From: Bacillota bacterium
Lineage (GTDB): Bacteria; Bacillota; Bacilli; Lactobacillales; Aerococcaceae
Length of the DNA stretch: 11,483 nucleotides
Reading direction: 5' to 3'
Assembly: GCA_023442905.1 (NCBI GenBank)
Contig: JAEZWY010000027.1
Coordinates: forward strand, 1 to 11,483
The notes beneath the pieces were generated by a model. The model was not told the DNA's origin and did not search any database. It saw only the letters and a program-made list of their open reading frames with translations. Positions within the stretch are counted from its first letter, which is position 1. Every line of letters starts with the position of its first letter. This document shows, one piece after another, positions 6,382 to 11,483 of this stretch. Made by a program: the position numbers and the translations under genes.

Positions 6382-6511
6382 CTTTTATTGATAGATTTCT
6401 TAACATGTATCGATATCAATGTTATTCTTTATTTCATAATCGAATAAAGTAAACATAGGCTTTTTACGATGTTTTTTGCTCTTTTACCAACCACAACAAC
6501 AAACTTTTAAA

Positions 6512-6541
6512 TTGTTATTACTTTTACATAAGTACTATAAT
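6512..6541 (+). promoter_or_regulatory. SigmaA-type promoter of the TIM-barrel/peptidase operon
   Basis: -35 TTGTTA (6512-6517), an 18-nt spacer and -10 TATAAT (6536-6541). The -10 covers the first in-frame ATG at 6540, which therefore cannot be the translation start. The leader to the TTG start at 6597 would be about 48 nt. Confidence 0.75.
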
Positions 6542-6596
6542 GGGAGTAGCACTATATAAAAACCCAATTCATTTAATCAAATTGGAGGTTATAGCA

Positions 6597-7388
6597 TTGA
6601 ATCAATCAAGAAATGGCTCTCAAAATATTTCATCACAATTCAGAAGTGATATGGTGATGGTGCCAGAAGTTATTAACGAAGCATCCGGCATTCGTGTATT
6701 TGGTAGAACTTTAAAATCATTCGTCTTTACTACTGATGTTGCGACAATCTTATATTGTAATGCGGACGCTGTCTTAGCTGTTTATCCTTTCTCCCCGCAT
6801 CCTGCTATTATTTCAGCAGTGACATCTGTCGCTAGCCAACCCGTATTTGCAGGTGTTGGTGGCGGTACAACCCAAGGTAAGCGGAGCGTAGATATCGCGC
6901 TTTTTGCAGAGGCGACTGGTGTTCAAGGGGTCGTGGTTAACGCACCGATGACTGCCGAGAATATTCTAGATATTGAACATACCGTTGACTCCCCCATCGT
7001 TGCGACCGTTGTTTCTGCCTATAATGATATTGAGGCACGTATTTCGGCTGGTGCTGATATCCTAAACGTTTCTGGAGGTAAGGAAACAGCTGCTATCGTA
7101 GAACGTATTCGTCGGGATTTCCCGGATGTACCGATTATTGCAACCGGTGGCCAAAATGAAGATACGATTCGTAAGGTGATTGAAGCTGGTGCCAACGCAG
7201 TGTCCTGGACACCACCTACAACTGGAGAAATCTTTAAAGAGAAAATGGTCAAATACCGTAAAGATCGCCGTGAAGATTTCCTTGAAACTCACGATGGTAT
7301 GACTTTACGCGAATTTGAGGAATTTATTGAAGAACACCCAGAAGCCGAGAAAAAATATACTGAAGACGCTTCTGACGGTTATCTATAA
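6597..7388 (+). CDS. Conserved TIM-barrel protein of unknown function
   Basis: I chose the TTG start at 6597 because GGAGG (6584-6588) lies 8 nt upstream. The longer reading from ATG 6540 starts inside a -10 box. The product is about 264 residues. It shows alternating beta strands and helices with glycine-rich strand ends: GVGGGTTQG (about 76-84), VVVNAPM, ILNVSGGKE (about 135-143), IIATGGQNEDTI (about 160-171) and SWTPPT (about 183-188). That pattern is typical of a phosphate-binding (beta/alpha)8 barrel of the ThiG/NanE kind. Related Firmicutes proteins are, to my knowledge, annotated only as hydrolase or hypothetical, with no proven reaction. A charged helical tail of about 60 residues follows the barrel. 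It is followed 17 bp later by a peptidase gene in the same operon and is divergent from the amino acid importer. Confidence 0.85.
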   Translation: MNQSRNGSQNISSQFRSDMVMVPEVINEASGIRVFGRTLKSFVFTTDVATILYCNADAVLAVYPFSPHPAIISAVTSVASQPVFAGVGGGTTQGKRSVDIALFAEATGVQGVVVNAPMTAENILDIEHTVDSPIVATVVSAYNDIEARISAGADILNVSGGKETAAIVERIRRDFPDVPIIATGGQNEDTIRKVIEAGANAVSWTPPTTGEIFKEKMVKYRKDRREDFLETHDGMTLREFEEFIEEHPEAEKKYTEDASDGYL

Positions 7389-7405
7389 CAATTGATGGAG
7401 GATTT

Positions 7406-8518
7406 ATGAATCAAGAACATAACAATCGCTTAAAAACGATTCAACAACAAGTTAAATATCATAACTTAGATGCCTTAATCATTAGCGACAAGGCATCTAT
7501 TGACTATTACACTGGGGTTGTTTTTGACCCCATGGAACGGTTTTGGTTATTAATTATTCAACCGGAAAAAGGCCCGCAAATTATTGCTAACAAACTATTT
7601 GTCTTCGACGAATTATCTGACATTGATGTGACTTGGGTGGATGACAACGACACCATCACTGAAGCCTTTGCTAAACTAACAGATTTCCCAGCTACTGATG
7701 CTGCATTGCGTATTGGCGTAGATAAATTGTGGCGAGCTGACCAATTATTAGCGACTGCTAAAAGCTATACACATGCTACATTCGAAGTAGCTTCTGACTT
7801 GGTAGATGACCAAAGAGCTATTAAAACGGCAGAAGAGCAAGAAAAAATGCGGAAAGCGTCCGAAATTAATGACCGTGCTATGGCGCGCTTAATCGAAGAA
7901 GTTTTACCTCTTGGCTTAGATGAACTAGCTGCTGTAGATGAATTAGCGCGAATTTACGACGAAGAAGGTGCTGATGCTGGCTTTTCTTTTGAACCGATCA
8001 TTGCATACGGGCCAAATGGTGCTGATCCACATCACGAATCAGACCATACACTACCTAAACGTGGTGACTCAATTGTGATTGATATTGGATGTAAACACGA
8101 TGAGTACTGTTCTGATATGACGCGTACCGTTTATTACGGTGAACCGAGTGCTGAAGCTAAAAAGGTATATGAAATTGTGTTAGAAGCCAACCTACGAGGG
8201 ATTGATGCGGTCAAGGTAGGCGAAACTTTAGCCAATGTTGACGCTGCTGCTCGTGATCACATTACAACAGAAGGATATGGCCCCCAATTCACACATCGAC
8301 TAGGACATTTCATTGGACGTGAAGTGCATGAAAAAGGTGATGTATCAGCAGCAAATACAGATACGATCAAAGATGGTAATATTTTCTCTATTGAACCAGG
8401 TATTTACCTAACAGGAAATACAGCCGTTCGCATTGAAGACTTAGTGATTGCCCATGATGGTCAGACTGAAAACCTTAATCATTTCACCAAAGAGATGCTT
8501 ATTGTTGAACCAAAATAA
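7406..8518 (+). CDS. pepQ: M24-family Xaa-Pro dipeptidase/aminopeptidase
   Basis: Cytosolic metallopeptidase that releases an N-terminal residue next to proline; 370 residues, the usual PepQ length. The N-terminal creatinase-like domain (about 1-135) is followed by the pita-bread catalytic domain. All five metal ligands are present: D226 and D237 in IDIGCKHDEYCSDMTRT, H301 in RLGHFIG, E330 in SIEPGIY, and E344 in RIEDLV. H210 in DPHHESDH is in the place of a conserved substrate-binding His. The start is ATG 7406 with GGAGG (7397-7401) just 4 nt upstream. It is the second gene after the TIM-barrel protein, and the operon ends at the terminator at 8540-8567. PepQ (dipeptidase) and PepP (aminopeptidase) cannot be separated surely from motifs. 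Length and an N-terminal domain of this size favour PepQ. Confidence 0.88.
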   Translation: MNQEHNNRLKTIQQQVKYHNLDALIISDKASIDYYTGVVFDPMERFWLLIIQPEKGPQIIANKLFVFDELSDIDVTWVDDNDTITEAFAKLTDFPATDAALRIGVDKLWRADQLLATAKSYTHATFEVASDLVDDQRAIKTAEEQEKMRKASEINDRAMARLIEEVLPLGLDELAAVDELARIYDEEGADAGFSFEPIIAYGPNGADPHHESDHTLPKRGDSIVIDIGCKHDEYCSDMTRTVYYGEPSAEAKKVYEIVLEANLRGIDAVKVGETLANVDAAARDHITTEGYGPQFTHRLGHFIGREVHEKGDVSAANTDTIKDGNIFSIEPGIYLTGNTAVRIEDLVIAHDGQTENLNHFTKEMLIVEPK

Positions 8519-8539
8519 GCAAGATAAATATAACTAAGC

Positions 8540-8567
8540 AAAAAACACGACATTCGTCGTGTTTTTT
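8540..8567. terminator. Bidirectional rho-independent terminator
   Basis: CACGAC (8546-8551) pairs with GTCGTG (8556-8561) over an ATTC loop. A run of A's stands before it and a run of T's after it, so it works in both directions. It ends the TIM-barrel/pepQ operon from the left and the small membrane protein gene from the right. Confidence 0.93.
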
Positions 8568-8607
8568 GTTTAAACTATAGTTTAATTATTCATACTAGTT
8601 GTGGCGA

Positions 8608-8976
8608 CTATTTAAAAATCATCTGGAAGTATTCAAATACCCTTGGACCTAACAAAGCTACAGCTAAGATTGCTAATGCCAGAATAATCCATACTAAAAT
8701 TTTGCGGGCATCATTGCCTGATCCTGACCAAAAGTACTGTTTTTGTTTTTGTCTTTCAAAGAAGATTTCATTTGTATCTAAGTCTTGGAAGGTTTCTCTT
8801 GGTACAGGTGTTTCTGCAAACGTCTCAACATTAAATTCAGCGGTATCCTGTGTGAGTGTGGTTTCAGGTACTGAAGATTTAAAGTCATCTGAAAAAGATT
8901 TTCCATACTTTTTTTGGTTATTCTTTTTCTCGCGTTCAAGCTCTTTTTTGGCTTGGCGATATGTTTGCCGTTTCAC
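8608..8976 (-). CDS. Small single-pass membrane protein, function unknown
   Basis: 122 residues, not recognised. The N-terminal 26 residues are strongly basic and probably helical (KRQTYRQAKKELEREKKNNQ). The middle (about 27-90) is acidic and Ser/Thr/Glu-rich, likely disordered. A single membrane helix lies near the C-terminus (about residues 93-110, ILVWIILALAILAVALLG), followed by a short tail. There is no signal peptide and no cleavage site, so a tail-anchored, cytoplasm-facing layout is possible. The start is GTG 8976, with AAAGGTGG 8 nt upstream. No in-frame ATG is available, and the reading is supported by the promoter at 9023-9050 and the terminator after it. It is a single-gene unit divergent from the FUSC gene. 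Its function cannot be guessed from context. Confidence 0.75.
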   Translation of the reverse strand: MKRQTYRQAKKELEREKKNNQKKYGKSFSDDFKSSVPETTLTQDTAEFNVETFAETPVPRETFQDLDTNEIFFERQKQKQYFWSGSGNDARKILVWIILALAILAVALLGPRVFEYFQMIFK

Positions 8977-9001
8977 CTAATACACCACCTTTATAATTTT
9001 G

Positions 9002-9030
9002 TTCATTTTATCAAGTATTCTTAGTATAAT
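9002..9030 (+). promoter_or_regulatory. Candidate promoter of the FUSC-family gene
   Basis: A perfect -10 TATAAT (9025-9030) with only a weak -35 (TTCATT, 9002-9007, 17-nt spacer). The leader then contains a small G+C-rich hairpin, GGGGA (9061-9065) with TCCCC (9076-9080), just before the ribosome binding site. Confidence 0.45.
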
Positions 9031-9050
9031 CTATTTACAAGAAAATTCAA
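9023..9050 (-). promoter_or_regulatory. Candidate promoter of the small membrane protein gene
   Basis: On the minus strand, -35 TTGAAT (9045-9050), a 16-nt spacer and -10 TATACT (9023-9028). It overlaps TATAAT (9025-9030) on the plus strand, a candidate -10 for the FUSC gene. Confidence 0.55.
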
Positions 9051-9098
9051 ATTGTAGACCGGGGATTTCTCATATTCCCCTGTTAAAGGAGCTTAATA

Positions 9099-9644
9099 GT
9101 GAAAGAAAAATTCCATGTGGGCATGCGGACCCTAAAAACGGCCTTCAGTGTATTTACCGTTGTCCTCATTTCAGCCTTTATTCCAATCGATCCCCAAATT
9201 GCTGCCCTATCTGCCGTATTCTCCCAAAGAGCTGATGTGAATGCTTCACTTTCTTTTGGATTACGCAGAACATTGTCCATCGTGTGTGGTGCTTTTGCCT
9301 CTATCATTTTTATTTTTTTACATAATTTATTACCGGACCATTCTTTAATTACAGCACTTTTAGCCGGTTTAGGCATTATTATCACGATTAAAACAAATTT
9401 ATTATTGAAAAATCCTCACGGTGTTATTGGTGGTAGTGCCACTTTTTTGGTCATTGTCTTTAATATTCCTGCTGAAAATCAATACGCTTATGCCCTATTA
9501 CGAGTTCTAGATACCTTCCTAGGAGCCATCGTCTCTGTAGGTATTGAGTACTTTTTCCCAAGACATCGCGTTATCCCTTGGGTTAAAGCTTACAACCGTC
9601 ATGTACCAGAATTTCTACAGATTTCAACCACTGAAAATGCTTAA
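9099..9644 (+). CDS. FUSC / aromatic acid exporter-family membrane protein (short form)
   Basis: 181 residues with about four to five membrane helices. The pattern MRTLKTAFSVF, IDPQIAALSAVFSQRADV, SFGLRRTLSIVCGA, and LLRVLDTFLGAIVSVGIEY followed by FFP is typical of the ArAE/FUSC membrane domain in Lactobacillales (PF06081-like, formerly DUF939). Full-length relatives carry a C-terminal cytoplasmic domain of about 150 residues. That domain is absent here, and the protein ends shortly after the FFPRHR junction, so it is a natural membrane-only form. The ending looks genuine, because no continuing coding frame follows. The start is GTG 9099 with AAAGGAG (9085-9091) 7 nt upstream. The family is proposed to export aromatic or other organic acids, but the substrate here is unknown. 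Confidence 0.82.
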   Translation: MKEKFHVGMRTLKTAFSVFTVVLISAFIPIDPQIAALSAVFSQRADVNASLSFGLRRTLSIVCGAFASIIFIFLHNLLPDHSLITALLAGLGIIITIKTNLLLKNPHGVIGGSATFLVIVFNIPAENQYAYALLRVLDTFLGAIVSVGIEYFFPRHRVIPWVKAYNRHVPEFLQISTTENA

Positions 9645-9677
9645 GTAAAATGCTTCATGGGCGTTATAGACGATAAG

Positions 9678-9686
9678 TGTTATAAT
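9678..9686 (+). promoter_or_regulatory. Extended -10 promoter of alr
   Basis: TGTTATAAT, a perfect extended -10 (TG, one base, TATAAT), 77 bp before the alr start. There is no good -35, which is acceptable for an extended -10. The predicted leader is about 70 nt. Confidence 0.6.
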
Positions 9687-9706
9687 AGATAGGAAATGGA
9701 ATGTGC

Positions 9707-9718
9707 GTCGTATACGAC
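9707..9718. promoter_or_regulatory. Perfect 12-nt palindrome in the alr leader
   Basis: GTCGTATACGAC, a perfect dyad about 20 bp after the expected alr transcription start. This position would suit a repressor operator. As RNA it is too tight to form a good hairpin. No regulator is recognised. Confidence 0.5.
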
Positions 9719-9762
9719 ATCCAAATGCTATTTATCTATGTGATTAAAGAGAGGTTTTAACT

Positions 9763-10926
9763 ATGACCATTGGTTATCATCGCCCTAGCAAGGCCATTGT
9801 GTCCCTAGATGCGATTATTCATAATTATTTTGCTGTAAAAAAACATATCGGTAATAAAGCTGTCATGGCCGTTATCAAAGCTGACGGCTACGGTTTAGGC
9901 GCTGTTAAAATAGCAGACACTTTGCAAGCTCGTGGTGCAGACGGATTTGCTGTCGCCCTAGCAGATGAAGCTATCGAGTTACGAGATGCTGGTGTGATTG
10001 CACCTATCATGATTCTAGGTCTCACTAACCCGGATGACGCCTGGTTATTAGCTAACTTAGAAATTGGCGTGACCGTATCTAGTTTGGATTATCTTAAATA
10101 TGCTAAAAAACATGACAAGGATTTTTCCCGTCTTCATAAATTAAATGTTCATCTAAAAGTAGACTCTGGTATGGGAAGAATTGGCGTCCGTACCGTTAAA
10201 GAAGCACAAAAAATCATTGATTACATTGCCAAACACCCTAAAAAGTTTAATTTAGCTTCAATTTTTACCCACTATGCGACAGCAGATTCCTTTACTGACC
10301 ATAGTAAGGATAAGGTTTCAGAACAATCAGACTTCTTCGAGCAAATGCTTAGTCAATTAGATTACTCAGCTTTAGGGTACACACCCCTTTTCCATCAGGC
10401 GAATTCTGCCTTGAGCGTATGGCATCCGGAAAAAGCGATGGATGCGGTCCGACTTGGCATTGGCTTATATGGATCGAAACCTAGTATGGAAGATGTAGCA
10501 TCACCAGTTGATTTCCAACAAGCATTAACTTTGGAAACAGAAATTGTCTACGTCAAAAAAATGCATGCTGGCGATACAATTTCCTATGGGGCTGAATATA
10601 CAGCTAGTGAAGATGAATGGGTCGCTACGCTACCAATTGGCTACGCAGATGGCTGGCAAAGAAGTTATTTAGGTTTGAATGCCATCGTTGATGGTGAATT
10701 ATGTCCTAGTGTTGGTCGCATTTGCATGGACCAAATGATCATCCGACTGCCACATGAAATGCCTGTTGGCGCAAAAGTTACTTTAATTGGTACAAACGGT
10801 GATCAAACAATCGATGTCATAGACGTTGCTAATCATGCCGGGACTATTGCCCACGAGGTATTAACGAATTTAAGTCCTCGTTTACCAAGAGAGTATACTT
10901 CGATAAAGAAGAAGAAAATGAAATAA
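9763..10926 (+). CDS. alr: Alanine racemase
   Basis: PLP enzyme interconverting L- and D-alanine for the D-Ala-D-Ala of peptidoglycan and for teichoic acid alanylation. 387 residues, the usual length. The PLP lysine is K39 in AVIKADGYGLG. R139 in DSGMGRIG interacts with the cofactor. The second catalytic base is Y275 in SYGAEYTA. IGYADGW and GRICMDQ (about 318-324) belong to the C-terminal beta domain. The barrel covers about 1-245 and the beta domain the rest. The start is ATG 9763, with AAAGAGAGG 8 nt upstream. In many Firmicutes acpS precedes alr, but here the upstream gene is the unrelated FUSC protein, and alr has its own promoter. The last residues KKKKMK are a basic tail. Confidence 0.97.
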   Translation: MTIGYHRPSKAIVSLDAIIHNYFAVKKHIGNKAVMAVIKADGYGLGAVKIADTLQARGADGFAVALADEAIELRDAGVIAPIMILGLTNPDDAWLLANLEIGVTVSSLDYLKYAKKHDKDFSRLHKLNVHLKVDSGMGRIGVRTVKEAQKIIDYIAKHPKKFNLASIFTHYATADSFTDHSKDKVSEQSDFFEQMLSQLDYSALGYTPLFHQANSALSVWHPEKAMDAVRLGIGLYGSKPSMEDVASPVDFQQALTLETEIVYVKKMHAGDTISYGAEYTASEDEWVATLPIGYADGWQRSYLGLNAIVDGELCPSVGRICMDQMIIRLPHEMPVGAKVTLIGTNGDQTIDVIDVANHAGTIAHEVLTNLSPRLPREYTSIKKKKMK

Positions 10927-10982
10927 CATTTTTATAATCTAATAGTTTTTTCATTTATCACTTGCCTTTAACTAATAGTCAT

Positions 10983-10999
10983 GTTAGTTTTAAACTAAC
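10983..10999. repeat. 17-nt dyad between alr and the lysine riboswitch
   Basis: GTTAGTTT and AAACTAAC flank a single T, a perfect inverted repeat. There is no U-tract, so it is a poor terminator. It lies just upstream of the riboswitch, around where the dapA promoter should be, so it may be an operator. I could not assign a convincing dapA promoter. Confidence 0.5.
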
Positions 11000-11015
11000 G
11001 ATTATACGAATAGAA

Positions 11016-11168
11016 AGTATAGATATAGAGGATGCGCAGCCAATCAGTAGCGGAATGCGAAAGGTGGTTGTGCCGAAATGCAGTTTTCTGTGTTGGGGAT
11101 AATACTTAATAGGGTTATTCCTGTCAAACCTTAATGCCCATTAAGGTGCGGAGCGCTTGTCTTATGCT
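11016..11168 (+). ncRNA. Lysine riboswitch (L-box) aptamer
   Basis: Conserved core elements appear in the known order: AGAGGATGCG, AGTAGC, GAAAGGTGG, GCCGAA, CTGTC and GGAGCGCTTGTC, matching the L-box consensus as seen in B. subtilis lysC. Stems can be drawn. P1 pairs 11016-11028 with CTTGTCTTATGCT (11156-11168). P2 pairs GCGCAGCCA with TGGTTGTGC. P4 pairs GGGATAAT with GTTATTCC. P5 is CCTTAAT/ATTAAGG. It lies upstream of dapA, the first committed lysine/DAP gene. By family knowledge, bound lysine stabilises P1 and allows termination. Confidence 0.93.
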
Positions 11169-11235
11169 AGGGATTAAAAACTGTTAGGGTTATTGAATGC
11201 TATCAGTATTTTTTGACACGTTTTCCTAGGTAGAC
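11159..11235 (+). promoter_or_regulatory. Antiterminator of the lysine riboswitch
   Basis: GTCT (11159-11162) and CTAGG (11167-11171), in or next to the 3' strand of P1, are complementary to AGAC (11232-11235) and CCTAG (11225-11229), which overlap the 5' arm of the terminator. P1 formation (lysine bound) frees the terminator; without lysine the antiterminator blocks it. The pairing is read directly, and the direction of control is known from the family. Confidence 0.7.
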
Positions 11236-11266
11236 ATAGAGTGATGCTCTTGTCTGCCTTTTTTTA
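11229..11266 (+). terminator. Rho-independent terminator of the lysine riboswitch
   Basis: GGTAGACA (11229-11236) pairs with TGTCTGCC (11251-11258), 8 pairs with one G-U, plus an inner AGAG/CTCT stem. It is followed by a run of seven T's and sits before dapA. Confidence 0.92.
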
Positions 11267-11334
11267 TACTCAAGCTATCTGATCGTTTTTTCATAAAGAC
11301 AATTACAAAGTGCGAACAATATAGGAGGATTCTC

Positions 11335-11483
11335 ATGACAATTTTTAAAGGTTCTGCGGTAGCCATCGTTACCCCTTACGATAATTCATTAGAACAAAAT
11401 ATCAATTACGATATATTTGCGGAGTTGATTGAATTTCAAATTGAAAATGGTACAGATGCTATTGTCGTTGCCGGAACAACTGG
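11335..11483 (+). CDS. dapA: 4-hydroxy-tetrahydrodipicolinate synthase (5' part only)
   Basis: First 49 codons of the enzyme that condenses pyruvate with aspartate semialdehyde, the first step of the DAP/lysine branch. The visible part reads FKGSAVAIVTPY (strand 1 of the barrel), then LIEFQIENGTDAIVVAGTTG. The GTTG that binds the substrate carboxylate is present and is typical of DapA. The catalytic Tyr and Lys lie beyond the window. The start is ATG 11335 with AGGAGG (11323-11328) 6 nt upstream. It sits about 70 bp after the riboswitch terminator, consistent with lysine control. Confidence 0.93.
   Translation, partial: MTIFKGSAVAIVTPYDNSLEQNINYDIFAELIEFQIENGTDAIVVAGTT

Larger units (their letters stand above)
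6267..6596. other. Divergent intergenic control region, 330 bp
   Basis: A+T-rich stretch between the leftward ABC operon and the rightward TIM-barrel/peptidase operon. It holds one promoter in each direction (6353-6381 minus, 6512-6541 plus). It also holds a palindrome AAACGCGTTT (6324-6333) in the ABC leader and two dyads between the promoters: TAACAT...ATGTTA (6401-6424, with TATCGATA inside) and CTTTATT...AATAAAG (6427-6449). I see no gene in it. The dyads are candidate operators, with no regulator recognised. Confidence 0.6.

Noticed and set aside
7019..7292. Minus-strand frames inside the TIM-barrel gene
   Set aside because: Two overlapping shadow frames with no start signals, opposite a well-supported gene.
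8702..9235. Plus-strand frames across the small membrane protein gene and the FUSC start
   Set aside because: Cysteine- and serine-rich translations typical of antisense reading; no ribosome binding sites, and they conflict with better supported genes.
9083..9385. Minus-strand frame opposite the FUSC gene
   Set aside because: Antisense of a membrane protein with clear family motifs, and no start signal.
10962..10990. dapA promoter TTGCCT - 17 nt - TAGTTT
   Set aside because: The -10 matches only three of six consensus bases, so it is not firm enough to annotate.

Overview
The window looks like chromosomal DNA of a low-GC Gram-positive bacterium, most likely a member of the Lactobacillales. 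The reasons are strong AGGAGG-type ribosome binding sites, a PepV dipeptidase, a Glu/Gln-type ABC cassette with a lipoprotein binding protein, an L-box in front of dapA, and A+T-rich sigmaA-type promoters. An Aerococcaceae or Carnobacteriaceae relative is plausible, but the sequence alone does not settle the genus. There are no phage, IS, CRISPR, tRNA or rRNA genes.

Left part (1-2860), all on the minus strand: traX-like membrane protein, then pepV (dipeptidase), then rpiA (ribose-5-phosphate isomerase, with its C-terminal end cut by the window edge). The three genes are tightly spaced and probably form one operon. To its right is a 496-bp non-coding stretch. It holds a minus-strand rho-independent terminator and, between that terminator and the end of the ABC operon, an unusual structured element built from two copies of a 118-nt unit. 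This element is the most interesting unexplained feature of the window. It is bounded by imperfect 16-bp direct repeats, one of which contains the stop codon of the last ABC gene.

Middle (3308-6596): a four-gene polar amino acid uptake operon on the minus strand (ATPase, lipoprotein binding protein, two permeases) is expressed from a clear promoter at 6353-6381. A divergent plus-strand operon (6597-8518) encodes a TIM-barrel protein of unknown function and an M24 Xaa-Pro-type peptidase, and ends at a bidirectional terminator near 8555. With PepV, PepQ and the amino acid importer, this part of the window is largely about peptide breakdown and amino acid supply.

Right part: a small single-pass membrane protein of unknown function (8608-8976, minus) is divergent from a short FUSC/aromatic acid exporter-family membrane protein (9099-9644). 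Their candidate promoters overlap. Next is alr (alanine racemase, D-Ala for peptidoglycan). The last 408 bp before the right-edge gene hold a complete lysine riboswitch with a readable antiterminator/terminator switch, followed by the start of dapA. Alr and DapA both feed cell-wall precursor synthesis, and DapA also feeds lysine synthesis.
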